Both the position numbers and the translations under genes were made by a program. 64,000 nucleotides of DNA from Rhytidiadelphus loreus (taxonomy: Eukaryota; Streptophyta; Bryopsida; Hypnales; Hylocomiaceae). Positions 1-11,222 of the stretch are shown here, in pieces. The notes beneath the pieces were generated by a model. The model was not told where the DNA came from. It made no database searches and was given only the letters and a program-made list of their open reading frames with translations. The stretch's first letter is position 1; the number at the start of each line of letters is the position of its first letter. The DNA lies in contig OX344761.1 in the NCBI GenBank assembly GCA_947034895.1, positions 25,556,863 through 25,620,862 of the forward strand, read 5' to 3'.

Positions 1-39
1 CAAGGTGATGTGTTTTTAGGGATTCTAACACAGTTTCTT

Positions 40-1165
40 CTAGTGAAGGGTCTTGAGCTTCATGAACAAAAGCAAGCGCCTATTTGCCAATCATGTCGTC
101 GGGAAGCCTTTACAGGGCATTCGGAGATTCCCGGACAAATGCTCGTCAATTGCGACATGGACCACTTCCGGCGTCGCCTCTTTGCCGAATACATCATGGT
201 TGAACCGGTCGACTGGGAGAGGTAAAAGCAAGAGCACTCACAACCCATCCACGTTCATAGGGGAAGTCAACTTCTTCCTCGAAAGATGGTGACACATGGT
301 CACCCATGAAGTACACCAAGACCCACCTCGCGAACAAGACGTCACTTGCATTCAAGGAGCTCCTGGGCGCAAGGAAGGACGGCGCTGTGATACACATTCT
401 CCCCAAGTTGTTCGAGTGTACTTGGTAGCAGCGACGGCCATCCACCGTCCACGTCCTAGCATCCAGAGTTTGGGAGGGTGAGAACCAAAAACAGTCGACT
501 TTTCCCGGGAAGTGCACTGGTGTAAAGAGAGTGCCCATCGGAGTACCTATTGGCTGCTCATAACTCAATCCGTTAAGCGGATGTGCCGTCGTCCGAATAC
601 CACGGTGCACAGCGAGAGCCAAGTTGGTTTACGACGACACACATGCACTCGACGGTTTGAGTTATGAGCAGTCAATACATACTTCGATGGACACCCTCCC
701 CACACCGATCCACCGCCCCGAGAATAGTAGACCGCATCTGGCACATGTCCACAGAAACCCCGGATGCCGGGAGAAGGACGGTGGATGGACGTTGCTGCTA
801 CCAAGTACCTTAGAACAACAGGAGGAGAATGTGCATGACAACGTCGTCCTTCCTTGCGCCGAGGAGCTCCTTGAATGCAAGTGACACCCTACGAAGATCA
901 GGGCCATGGATTCTTGTGCCATGAATCCCCTATGCATATTGGTGTTCGGACAGAAGATGGGCCGCTAGCGTCCCTACTTTTTTGCTCTACACCGAGTCAG
1001 CAAGTTCAACCATGAACGAGCCAGCACGATAACGCCCGAATGGATCCACACCGCACTTGACGGGCATTTGTCCGCGTGTCTCTGAATGCCCTGTAAGGTC
1101 CTCACAAGCGACATGAATAGCAAATAAACACCCGCTGGTGTTGGTGAAATGGTGGTCCGCTGACA
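40..1165. repeat. Foldback element FB-A (long inverted repeat)
   Basis: The left part (about 43-470) returns as a diverged reverse complement in the right part (about 740-1162). For example, the left segment ending CAAGCGCCTATTTGCCAATC matches the reverse complement of about 1105-1135, and the segment with CACTTGCATTCAAGGAGCTC (346-365) matches the inverse of 865-886. No long ORF follows the arms. It resembles foldback or MULE-like elements; no transposase is visible. FB-C and FB-D share the outermost arm motif, so these are one family. Edges are approximate. Confidence 0.7.
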
Positions 1166-1454
1166 ATCTATAGTTTTGCAAACTAGAGGGGGTGTAAGCA
1201 ACGTGGGGACGTGGTCGACACCCGAAAACTAGATCGCCTTGCTGTTGGAGAGAGACCAAGTATCCTGTACAAAAAGGCCAACGGTCAATTCCGGACTTGG
1301 GGGGGCAAAACAGCGCACTCAAAGACTACGTAGGGTACTGATAAGCCCACCTTATGATATACGGAGTCCTCAACCTCATTTACAATCGCACCAGGGTGAC
1401 GTCCAGGCCTTCCTCCTTTGGGGCCACGAAGCCGAAGCCAGAGCACTCTGAGTC

Positions 1455-1835
1455 CCACCTTTGTCTGCCTGTGATGAATGTCGAGGCCCCAAGAGAAGGG
1501 GTTGGTGGACAAGTATTGTGACACCATTGCCGGGATGGGGACTATTGTGAACAGGGTGCCTATCAGCGCACTTGTTGGCTGCTCAGAACAAGGACCTTCA
1601 AGTGGGAGTGGAACATTCATATCCAACAATGCACAATCATCGAACACATGCTGTTATGCATTTTTCGAGGAATGAGCAGAGCTGGATATCATTGCTCCAC
1701 TCCCACTTGAGGGCTCGCATTGTGAGCAGCGAACAGGTGTGTCGATACGCCCCCTATCCACAATAGTCCCCATCCCGACAATGGTAGAGCGGCTGCAGTC
1801 AAAGCCCACGGAGACAGAAGGATGTCGCGGAGGAG
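1455..1835. repeat. Foldback element FB-B (inner arms only)
   Basis: Inverted arms of about 130 bp surround a short centre near 1620-1680. GCCGGGATGGGGACTATTGT (about 1530) mirrors the inverse at 1763-1785, and CTTCAAGTGGGAGTGG (1597) mirrors CCACTCCCACTTGAGG (1697). The same inner arms recur in FB-C and FB-D. The outer arms seen in the other copies are not clear here, so it looks partial. Confidence 0.65.
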
Positions 1836-2067
1836 GACGACGCATGACGGTGGCTCTCATGGTGTACCTCGAATGATGACAGAGGGAGGGGTTCATGGCA
1901 ACGCCTCCCGTCGTTGCCCTTGCCATTCCCGTGAACGCAAGGCGCATCCAATTCCTGTGAACGCAAGGAGCAATGCCTTTCGAGTTCTCCGCGTGCGAGC
2001 TGATGATGCTGCCCACGGTTCAGACCGCACGGTCTAAACTGCAGGCGCTGACGCTCCAACCATCGTC

Positions 2068-2992
2068 GCTTCGTGATGATTCTCCAACTTGATCAACACC
2101 AGCAAGAGTCTATTTGCCGATCACATCGTCGTGAGGTCCTCGCACGGCACTCCGAGGTTCGCAGTCAAATGCTCGTCCACTACAGTGCGGACCCATGTTG
2201 TCGTCATCCCATAGCCGGATGGATCATTGCTGAGCCCGCTCTTGTGTTTACGAGAACCCACCCCGTAACAAAGTGCGCCTTGTATTCACGGGACTTCCAG
2301 TGCGCAACGACGGGAGGCGTTGGCATGGATGCACTCCTCGCATCGTTCAAGGGCACCGTTATCGAGGGTTGGCACCGAAACCGGTCAACCTTTGCCGGGA
2401 TGGGGACTTCCGCGAAAAGGTGCCTATCAGCGCACCTGATGTCTGCTCATAACAAGTGCCCTCAAGTGAGAGTCGAACAGTCATATCCAACAATGCGCAA
2501 TCATCGAACACATGCTCCTATGTATTTTCCGAGGAATGAGCAGAGTTGGATATCATTGCTCCACTCTCACTCGAGGGCTCGCATTGTGAGCAGCCAACAG
2601 GTGCGTTGATAGGCCCCATCCACGGCAGTCCCCATCCCGGCAATGGTAGACCGGCTACGGTCGAAGCCCACGGAGACGCAAGAAGTCGCGGAGGAGGACG
2701 ACGCAGGCTGGTGGCTCTCCTGGTGTACCTCCAACGATGACGGAGGGAGGGGTTCATGACAACGCCTCCCGTGGTTGCCCTTGGAAGTCCCGTGAACGCA
2801 AGGCGCATCCGCTCCACACAAGAGACGCGTTCAACAACGATCCATCCAGCACGTTGACATCGTTCGAATTGGTCAGCACTACAATGGACGAATATTTTCC
2901 GGACCTTCTCAGTGTGCCGTGCAACGACCACCCAAACGATATGATCGGCAAATAGATGCCTACTGGCGTTGGTGAAATGATGTTGCGAGGAC
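2068..2992. repeat. Foldback element FB-C
   Basis: This is a complete inverted-repeat element. The outer arms begin TCTCCAACTTGATCAACACC (about 2081) and end with the diverged inverse near 2960-2990. The inner arms around 2390-2660 match FB-B and FB-D. The centre near 2490-2540 reads through the conserved CGAGGAATGAGCAGAG. ORFs inside are symmetrical shadows of the arms and I do not call them genes. Confidence 0.72.
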
Positions 2993-3027
2993 CTTTCATC
3001 TGCGTGCTATGATGTACAGAAGCCTAC

Positions 3028-4600
3028 TCTACGGGGTCGGGGACTCGTGTTAAAAAAGTGAGAATATTTGTATTAGTGTATCCAATGTGGGAATGAGTAT
3101 ATTGTTGACAAGAATGAACTGAAAATGTCTCTACAATTCTCTAATAAATGAGATGCATCTGTAAATGTCATTTATGTTGTAGCAATGTTCAGCAATGTCA
3201 ATGTGACCTTCGCAGACGAGTTGAGGATGCTGCCCACGTTTCAGACCGCGCGGTCTGAACCGCAGGCGCCGACGTTCCAACCTCCGTCGCCTCGTGATGA
3301 CGCAAGGCGCATCCAATTCCCGTGAGCGCAAGGAGCAATGCCTACCGAGTTCTCCGCATGCGAGCTGATGATGCTACCCACGGTTCAGACCGCGCGGTCT
3401 GAATTGCAGGCGTCGACGCTCCAACCTCCGTCGCTTCGTGATGACTCTCCAACTTGATCAACACCAGCAAGAGTCTATTCGCCGATCACACCATCGTGAG
3501 GTCCTCGCACGACACTCCGAGGTTCGCGGTCAAATGCTCGTCCACTATAGTGCGGACCCATGCTGGTGTCGTCCCTTTGTCGGATGGATCATTGCTGAAC
3601 CCGCTCTTGTAATGAGAAGAGGCAAGGACATGGACACCCCATCCACGGTCACGTCAAGAACGTCCTCTTCACATCCCGGAACCCACTGCCTAGCGGAGTA
3701 CGTGTTGTGTTCACAAGACTTCCAGTGCACAACCAGGGGAGGCGTTGTTATGAACGCCCTCCTCCAACCGTTCAAGGGCACCCCATCCGTGCGACTGTCG
3801 TCTCCCTCCGCCACATCCCCGCGTTCTCCGTGGGCTTCAACCGCAGCCGGTCTACCATTGCCGGGATGGGGACTGCCGTGAAAGGTGCATATCAACGCAC
3901 CTGTTGGCTGCTGATAACAAATGCCTTCAAGTGAGATTGGAACACTCATATCCAACAATGCGCAATCATCGAACACATGCTCTTGTGCATTTTCCGAGGA
4001 ATGAGCAGAGTTGGATATCATTGCTCCACTCTCACTCGAGGGCATTGTGAGCAGCCAGCAAGTGCGTTGATAGGCACCCTGTCCACGGCAGTCCCCATCC
4101 CGGCAATGGTAGACCGGCTGCGGTCGAAGCCCACGGAGAACGCGAGGATGTGGCGGAGGGGGACGCATGACGGTGGCTCTCCTGGTGTACCTCCAACGAT
4201 GGTTGCCCTTGGAAGTCCCGTGAACGCAAGGTGCATCCGCTCCACACAAGAGATGAGTTCAACAACGATCCATCCAGCATGTTCGAATTGGTCAGCACTA
4301 CAATGGACGAATATTTTCCGGACCTTCTCAAGGTGCCCTACAACGACCACCCACACGATATGATCGGCAAATAGATGCCTACTGGCGTTGGTGAAATGAT
4401 GTTACGACGAAGGGAACCACGCTCTATGGGATCGGGGACTCGTGTTAAAAAAATGCGGGTATTTGTATTAGTCTATCCAATGTGGGAAAGAGTATATTGT
4501 TGACAAGAATGATGAACTGAAAATGTTTCTAAAATTTTGAAAATGTTTCTAAAATATCTCTAATGAGATGCATCTGTAAATGTCATTTATGTTGTATGGG
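3028..4600 (+). repeat. Direct repeat following FB-C and FB-D (3028-3195 and 4420-4600)
   Basis: The stretch after FB-C (GGGGACTCGTGTTAAAAAA, then TATTTGTATTAGT, TCCAATGTGGGAA, GAGTATATTGTTGACAAGAA) recurs after FB-D with small indels. FB-C and FB-D are therefore a tandem duplication of a larger unit that includes this AT-rich tail and the palindrome-bearing head at 3209-3300, 3349-3440 and 4727-4815. Confidence 0.7.
3430..4410. repeat. Foldback element FB-D
   Basis: This copy is close to FB-C, with arms running from about 3435 to about 4408. The outer arm motif TGATCAACACCAGCAAGAGT (from about 3454) is matched inverted at 4375-4400. The inner arm CTACCATTGCCGGGATGGGG (about 3862) is matched inverted at about 4100-4120. 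The arms differ in detail and contain small deletions, so this is an old copy. Confidence 0.72.
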
Positions 4601-4779
4601 AAAGTCATCCGTGGCTCACCATGAGTCCACGTTCAGCAATGTTAGTGTGGAGCTATTACTAAAAGCAATGAAGGGTAGACCGGACTTTGGACTTGGAACG
4701 CGATTGTGCAGCCTTCCGTCGTAACCTTCGCAGACGAGTTGAGGATGCTACCTACGGTTCAGACCGCGCGGTCTGAACT

Positions 4780-5342
4780 GCAGGCGCTGACACTCCAACC
4801 TTCGTCGCGTCGGCCACTTGGGGAGGTGACTGCCCGGAGGGATCCTGCACAACCAAGACAATGGTCACGACCGTGCAAACGTGATTGTGATTTTGTGGAC
4901 GAGCTTCGGAAAGACAAAGTTCAGAGTGGGAAAAGAGGAGCAACGGAGTATTCGATGGACAAACAATTTCACCCCATCCTAGACTACAGCCTAGTGTAGG
5001 GCGGGAAAAAATTGTTTCTCCATCAAACTCATCCGTCGTCCCCTGCGTACCTCAGTTCATTCCAAGGGAGCAAACAACCCACCTTACCACATACGTACAC
5101 CGTCGCACCACGCGCTCGTCAGCAGTGATGTCTTCTTATAGGGAAGTCGAGGTCACGTCCTCGCCCGCGTCGCCCGCCTCGCCCGGCGCCTCGCAACTGT
5201 CGAAGGAGCCCACTCCTTCCGTCGTCTGGGTCCGCCGTCGCTTCATTCGTCGAGGGCCCCTTCGCGCGTTGTCGACGGAGTGCCCGCCGAAAGTGCGAAC
5301 GCGGCGCAGCCCCTACACACCCATCCATTTCCGCTTGGTGCA
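4780..5342. other. Intergenic stretch
   Basis: I see no convincing gene in this stretch. It lies between the last cluster-1 palindrome and the 3' end of the FCP1-like gene. Short ORFs on both strands have no recognisable motif. Confidence 0.5.
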
Positions 5343-6646
5343 TCAACCCTTTTCTTTCTTTTGCACCACGTGCTTCGCTCTTCGACAGACGAAATGATCG
5401 TTCCCGTCTCTACTGTACGTACCGACAAACTCTGGATACTCCAACAAGAGAGACCTGTCCTGCAACGCAGCTAACCCGCGCACATTGAGTCTGAAAAAGG
5501 GCGTCGTGAGGTTTCCGAAAAACGGATTCCGAGACACGTACTGCGACACGCTAAGACCGGACTCTAGCAGGCCCTTGAGATAGAGTCGCAACGTCCTGTC
5601 CAGGGTGGAATCGTGCGGGCTGCCAATGTACGACAACGGGAAGATGGCATTGTGCATAGGATTGAGGATGCTGCTCTCGGGGGAGGAATCGATGAGCAGT
5701 GTGTTGCTGGAATTGGCCCTGAACGTGCCGGATTTGAACCTATCTCCATCCCAGACGGCCTTGTGCAGAACCTTGAGCCTCAGCCTCCCCTCGGGATGGT
5801 CGGGGAACTGAACATACGTGTCCTCGTCCACGTCGGTATCCCACTCGGGTTGGTAGGGGTGCGCCGGACAAGGCAACGAGGGGAGGTGTGGGGGGGGCCT
5901 ACACCTGCACAACCGCCACGATCGTCTCTCCACGATGGAGGTGCAGTCCTCGAGCGTGAGCACGCGCATGGACGAGCGCTCCAAGCCGCGGAAGAGGAAA
6001 TCGATCATGGGATTGGCCACGACGGCCGGCAACCTCGTCCACATAGACAAGCGAAACCTCTTCGCCAGGCCTCTGAGGAATTCGCGCACTTCCGGACGAC
6101 ACGAGAGGGAGAACTCGCCGAAGACGTGGCGTTTTGTCGAATCGTAATCGTCCTCCGATGGTGCGCTTGCTGCGGGCGAGCGACCGGATCCGAGGGGCCC
6201 GACGTGCTCAACTTGGCATAGGACTCCTTCCAACTCCAAGACAACAAAATAACTGTACAAGGGCAAAGCAACGGGAGGCGGCGGCGCAGGCAACAGCAAC
6301 GAGGCCTGCGTATGCGAAATCCCTTGTTCAAAGTAGTATTTGAAAATTGAATAAACGGGAGTCCACAATTGAAAATGCGCCCCCCCCCAACAGGTGTGGG
6401 AGGCTTGAACACAGAGATGTGAACCCTTGTCCATTATCATCCTCTTTCTAAACGAGATCCACGTCCGATCCCTACAAACTATCTAGGCAAGCGCTACGGA
6501 GGCAGTGAGCAGAGGGATGCAAGGAGATCGAGCCTCACCTTTGTTACATCCGGAGTGGTGGCTGCAACGGGAGTGGTGGCCGCGACGGGAGTGGTGGCAC
6601 GCCTCGTGGCGGCGCGAGTCTGGACACCCGCGACGATGGGAGACAT
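5343..6646 (-). CDS. FCP1/NIF-like HAD phosphatase-fold protein, degenerate active site
   Basis: My model has a first exon at 6646-6539 (starts MSPIVAGVQTRAATRR; a TTPVAA repeat; ends phase 0 at an AAG|GTGAGG donor). Exon 2 starts at 6305 after ACGCAG and runs to a stop at 5343. The body matches the FCP1 homology (HAD) domain: a motif I position, SCRPEVREFLRGLAKRF, MWT, and later LLIDSSPES followed by NAIFPLSYIGSPHDSTLDR. Active FCP1/SCP enzymes remove phosphate from RNA polymerase II C-terminal-domain serines using DLDxT. Here the site reads LELEGVL, with both aspartates replaced by glutamate, so catalysis is doubtful. A second intron may remove the Pro-rich stretch at about 5845-5935 (weak GTGGAG donor, GAG|TGG acceptor). 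It lies just downstream of the methyltransferase-like gene on the same strand and may belong to unit 1. Confidence 0.62.
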
Positions 6647-7188
6647 GACCTATGCAGCTTGCGGAGGGGGGAGTTCCACCTCAGAGACCGGAGGGGGGAC
6701 TTCAGCAATGGCGGGAGCCTCCAGTGCCATCGGTGGCGGACATGGAGGGCAACTCGGTCGACGGAGTACTAGTGCAGACTCTTTGCCCAACCCAAGAGCA
6801 TGGCCACCCTGAACCGCAAATGCCAATTGCCAAGAGCGTAACTACATTGCCCAAGAGGACTCGGAATAGAAAGCACAATGCACAACACTCTACATTGCAC
6901 ATCACTCAACGCCACGAATTCCCGAAAACACGAATTGCCAAAAAACGAAACCGATATATTACAAATAGAATACAATGTTTGTACAAACTTTACGAACAGT
7001 GTTTCACGAACAATCTGAAAATCACGTCTGTACAACTAAAATCATCATAGGCCTCGCCAAAAGGGCTCCTACATCTATGGGCCTGTCGCTCCATGGACGG
7101 TGGACCCGTCGGGACGACCTTCGATCAGCCCGACGTAACACCCTCACATAGCTTCCACACCTGGAAGCGCAATTCAAAAGATGGGGAG
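6647..7188. other. Gap between FCP1-like gene and coiled-coil gene
   Basis: This holds the presumed promoter of the FCP1-like gene and the 3' region of the next minus-strand gene. An AT-rich segment near 6940-7050 could be 3' flank. I see nothing else that I can support. Confidence 0.4.
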
Positions 7189-10100
7189 CTATGTGGAGGG
7201 GTTACCCACCGTGGGAGTCTGGACGTCGTCGGAGGGTGAGTCGACTGGCGCATGCTCCTCGTGCCTCGCAGGGGGCAGCGCCGGAGCGATTGGGGCCTGC
7301 AAGGGAGCATACTGCTGGGTCAAGTTAGTGAAGGAGACCTCCATATCTCCCAAGTCGACTTCCAAGTCGTAAGGATCATCGTCGTGGATGCTCAGACGAT
7401 GCACTGGCCCAACGACATGCACAAACGGAAATTGACTGAGGGCTAGGTCATCGAATCTGTCTGGATCGTCAACGACACTCACCGAAATATTTGCAGCCTC
7501 TCCTGAACCTAGCTGTCGAAGTCCGGACGCTGCGGTGGCCGTGGCGGCGGAAATCGAATTCGTGGTGGAGACTCCGGAGACGTTGTGGAGCTCGCTCACA
7601 GGAATGGGAGTCGCAGCCATCGGAGGGGCACTTGTCTGCGCGGCCTGCTTCGCCAGAATCTGCTCCTGTAGTTGCTTGAGCAACAAAGTGTTCGTCTTGC
7701 GATCCCTCCTGTACTCCATTTCCTTCTCGGCCTGCAGCCTTCGCTCCTCCGCGAGTTCCTTCTCCTTCTGCGCCTTCTTGGCCTTCCGCTTCACCTTCTT
7801 CTCCTCCTCCACCCACTCCCTCTCCTCCCTCTCCCTCTTGAGCTCCCGATCCTTCTCCCTTAAATCCCTCACGAGGTTGTCGATGGCGTCATTGCGCTTG
7901 TCGAGCGCCCCCGAGTGCCTTTGCCTTTCCCGCTCGAGCATCATCTCCACGTACGCGAGGTTGATCCCTGCCTTGACGTCCATGTGGATGGGTTTGGCGT
8001 CCATGTCCACCGCGGCTAGAGTCCCTCCTGCCTCGGAGGAAGTCCCCGCGTCCGATGTTGCCGCTTCCGCCGCGGCCTTGGCCATCTTGCTGTACTCGTC
8101 TCTGCTGGTTGCTGCCAAGGCTAGTCGGTTGTCCAAGTCTTCGTTGTTCATCTCGTCCAGATCGATTGGGCTGCTCTTTGTATTCGTGGACTTGAGGGCG
8201 AGTTGCCGGTACACGGCGCGCGTATGGGCCATGAGCAGAAGCTCGCCCACGCTGGCGGCAGGCAGTTCCGAATCCAGGATGTCGACACTGACCTGCGCAC
8301 CGATCAGCTTCATCATGTTCTCATCCCCATTGAGATCGGATGGATCGCGGATGGACCTCAATTCCTGGACAATCGCCTGCGACGCCTGAATCCTACATTC
8401 CACGGAGTCATCACTGGGATTCGCGGGAGAGGCGGCGAGGTCGGTCCTCACACTCGCCACCTCCGCCTGCCTGGCCGAAGACAGTAGTCTCTGCAATGCA
8501 GCCAAATCAGCCTGCAGGTCCTGAATGAGCATTCTCGGGGGAGGGGGCGGAAGAGACTCCTCCGCAGGAGTGGACACCTCCATTGCAGCCGCTTGCGGTC
8601 GGGGAGTGGGAACGCGGAAGACATGTGGCCGTGTTTCAGACCGCGTGGTCAGAATTGGAGCGCGGCGATCCTCGGAAGATTGGGTGACGGGATCCGACTA
8701 CAGGGCCGGATCTTCAGGTCGGGGGGAAGCAGAGGGAGTGCGAGGAGATGGAGGTGGAGGTGGAGGGGACAGTAGTTGGTTTGCGGAGGGAGACGGGGGG
8801 TTGGAGGGAGAGAGAGGAGTGTGCGGATGCATATCAGACCGCGCGGTCTGATTCCTGCGTGGAGGTGCACTCGAGCTCCGCGGGGAGGTTGGCGTCGAAT
8901 CAGACCGCGCGGTCTGATCCATCTCCCTCTGGACAGAGTGGACGCCGGACACCGAGGCATCTCCGTGGTCTGAAACATCGTCGCCTTCGCCGTCTCGCCC
9001 TTCCACGCGGTCGACGTCTTCATCTTCGTCATTGTCCTCGTCGTCCTCGTCCTCGTCCTCGTCCTTCTCCTTCTCCACTTCCGAGTCGGAGTCGCTTCCA
9101 TCGCGGAGGTTGAGGGCGCCCTCTTGCGATTCCTCCTTGCCCTCTCTTTCATCATCCGAAGACTCGCTCTCCACGGGGTCGGGGTCTTGGAGCCTCCGTG
9201 TCTGAGACTTGGGGTTGTAGATGAAGTCGAGGGTGTGCGGCTGTGGCACTAAGATGTCGGGCCACATCTGTGTACCGATTCGAGCGTGCACGCTCTGGCG
9301 CAGGAGGCACTTATCGGTGGGGCACACGAAGGAGACGGAGCTCCGACACAACATCTGCAGTGCCAAACAAGGCACACGGCATGAATTCTCCGAATGACGC
9401 ATTCAAACGGTCAAATGAGCTCTACATTGGAAGCGAGAAAGGGAAGGAGTGGAGAGCTTACCGAGCACGCGGAGACGGGCTTGGATCCCGCAAAGACGAG
9501 CATGACCGTTCCCTGGTCCCTGCAGAACTTGTCGATGAAGCGGAGGTACACTTCGTACCGCAGTTCGCGATTCGTCAAGATCTAGGGGTTATCGTGGCGA
9601 CAGAGCTCCCAGGTCTTGTACCTGACGTCATCCGTCGCCAGAGGCTTGTCCTCGACAGCCGAGAGTCGGGGAATCGGTTCCCCGACATTGATGAGTGGGG
9701 AGTTCGTGAAATGCTTCGTGGTCCGCTGAATGTACATGACCCTGTCCTTCCCCCTGGTGTAATAGTTCGGCTGGCCCTTGGAATACACGTACGTCGCGAT
9801 GCGCCGAGTGTTATGCTCAGGGAAGAATTTTTCGAGCACCTGTTCCACTCCCACCACCCTCTCGGCGCCCATGATGAGCATCCACGTGTGGACCCCTTGG
9901 CCATGGTATTTTGGGAGACCTGCGCGGCTTGTTTGATGATTTTCTCGTACGCGTAGTGAATCTCCATATTCCCGACCGCCGGGAACAGGCGGAAATCCAT
10001 AATCCCCACCTCGCAGAAGCGAATGCTGGCGGGTCCGTCCACGTATTCCACCCATTCGCGCTTCTGCTTCACGTAGACAAAGGGATCGAACACCCTCCTG

Positions 10101-10549
10101 ACGCGATCCCACCGGCAGACCGTGGCCCGCGTACACCTCTTGACGGTGTTGCAGCGTTCGTTGTTGGTGAGCAGTCGCTGGATCATGGCGACGACGTCCG
10201 AGGGAGCAACCATCGTTTTCTTCCCTGAGCCACATTGGTGCCTGAGCCACTTCTGCCCAATGTGCATGGCGGCCCACATGTTGTGCCCCCGAATGCACAG
10301 CAGCGCCTTGAACTCCCACCAGGCTTTAGGGACGACCTCCCCCTGGGAAATCACCTCCTTGGCCTTGTCGATGCCCAGGACGTCGGCCTTCTCCTTCATC
10401 TCGAAGATGAGCACGGCCTTATGCTTCTTGTTGGTGCACCACTGGGCGAAGGGAATGGCCGCCGTCCAACTGGTCGGCCTCTTCAGGTAGACCTTGGGCG
10501 GCGTCTCCAAGATTCTGCTCGCGAGCTCGCCTACAGCAGCGTTGTCGCA
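7189..10549 (-). pseudogene. DNA-methyltransferase-like protein with acidic and coiled-coil tail (3' part of unit-1 ParB-like gene)
   Basis: Exon 1 starts at 10549 after TTTACAG and ends at 9462 (TCG|GTAAGC). The intron is 9461-9355. Exon 2 runs 9354-7189. The order of motifs fits a beta-class N6A/N4C DNA methyltransferase: a motif-IV position reading VGIMDFRLF instead of D/S-PP-Y/W, then WMLIMGAERVVGVEQ, YVYSKGQPNYY, RVMYIQRT, and motif I as GTVMLVFAGSKPVSAC across the exon junction region. It is followed by an Asp/Glu-rich stretch, a Pro/Ser stretch with two in-frame palindromes (QTARSD), and a Lys/Glu-rich coiled coil (about 7700-7900). Damage: a one-base loss in a C-run at 9893-9896, and in-frame TAG at 9582-9584 and 8698-8700; reading is otherwise open. 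The missing catalytic motif suggests the enzyme is inactive. The coiled-coil part, from the ATG at 8583, could be a separate gene. Confidence 0.5.
8636..8917. repeat. Type-1 palindromes, cluster 2 (in coding exon)
   Basis: Copies start at 8834 and 8900 (both perfect) and at 8636 (degenerate, one base short). The two perfect copies are 18 bp each and sit in frame, each contributing QTARSD to the minus-strand protein. Adding six codons keeps the frame, which is what a tolerated insertion would look like. Confidence 0.85.
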
Positions 10550-10669
10550 CTGTAAATGCGTACATAGTGTAAAAATGCATAGTAATACATTATTTCCATA
10601 GATTTGATTTTAATAATATAAAAATAAAGATGACATCATCCTTAGTAGCTTCAAGATGACGCCTTCTCA

Positions 10670-10700
10670 CGATGACATGAGCCATCTATATAAGAATAGG
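10670..10700 (+). promoter_or_regulatory. Candidate TATA box for the 10764 gene
   Basis: CTATATAAG at about 10685-10693 sits about 80 bp before the chosen ATG, a normal distance for a plant TATA box with a short 5' UTR. Confidence 0.45.
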
Positions 10701-10763
10701 TTATCATCTTAGAATGCCACCAAACTTGAAGTAGTTTCTTTATTGTATGTTATAGATTTCAGT

Positions 10764-11222
10764 ATGTCGAATTGGAGGGTTTTTTCTGAGTCTCAAGATG
10801 AGGAGCCTCTACCAGAATCGGAGTTTGAGTTTTCGTTATCTCAACTACCGGCTCAACCTCTTCAGCCGCTAGGTCTTTCATTATCGCACGAGCGTCCTCA
10901 AGATGAATCTGGGCCTTCTCGACCGCCAAAGCAACCCCGTGTAGAGCAGCGATGGCACGGGAACCTACAGCGTGGAGCTCGAGCACTAGTGATCCTGTTG
11001 CAGGTTGGGTGTGTTGAACCTGGTACCCAAGAAGTGACATTCGAAGGGAGTTTTGAAGGTCTTAACGACGATCAATACTATTGTATGGTCAGGCCTATTA
11101 AAGGGAGTCGCGGTCACCAACGATGGTTAGAGGGGCCGGTCAATCCCTTGACAAAGGCGGATCGTGTTGAGTTTGTTGCTACTACCATCAAGCGAATTCT
11201 CAAGTTCTTGAAAATGGAGTGA
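10764..11222 (+). CDS. Small unknown protein (152 aa), own promoter
   Basis: I do not recognise the family. The ORF can start at 10746, but ATG 10764 (MSNWRVFSESQDEEPLPE) is the likelier start, giving 152 residues. A TATA-like CTATATAAGAATAGG lies at about 10685, roughly 80 bp upstream. The N-terminal half is acidic and rich in Pro/Ser, with FSLSQLPAQPLQPLGLSL. The C-terminal half (from VTFEGSFEGLNDDQYYCM) looks folded and ends in basic residues (TTIKRILKFLKME). There is no signal peptide or membrane segment. It lies on the opposite strand, inside the gap between the two parts of the unit-1 ParB/methyltransferase gene, and may be a cargo gene or part of a nested insertion. Confidence 0.55.
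   Translation: MSNWRVFSESQDEEPLPESEFEFSLSQLPAQPLQPLGLSLSHERPQDESGPSRPPKQPRVEQRWHGNLQRGARALVILLQVGCVEPGTQEVTFEGSFEGLNDDQYYCMVRPIKGSRGHQRWLEGPVNPLTKADRVEFVATTIKRILKFLKME

Larger units (their letters stand above)
2020..4776. repeat. Type-1 palindromes, cluster 1 (4 copies)
   Basis: Copies of TCAGACCGCGCGGTCTGA start at 2020 (one changed core base, GCACGG), 3241, 3385 and 4759. Each lies in a conserved block of about 90 bp, with a GATGCTGCCCACGGT-like left flank and a GCAGGCGCTGACGCTCCAAC-like right flank. Cluster 1 is thus amplified with its flanks as part of the foldback repeat unit, unlike the clusters further on. Confidence 0.9.

Noticed and set aside
7535..8389. 284-aa plus-strand ORF (Ser-rich, FSFCAFLAFRFTF)
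   Set aside because: It is the antisense shadow of the Lys/Glu-rich coiled coil on the minus strand.
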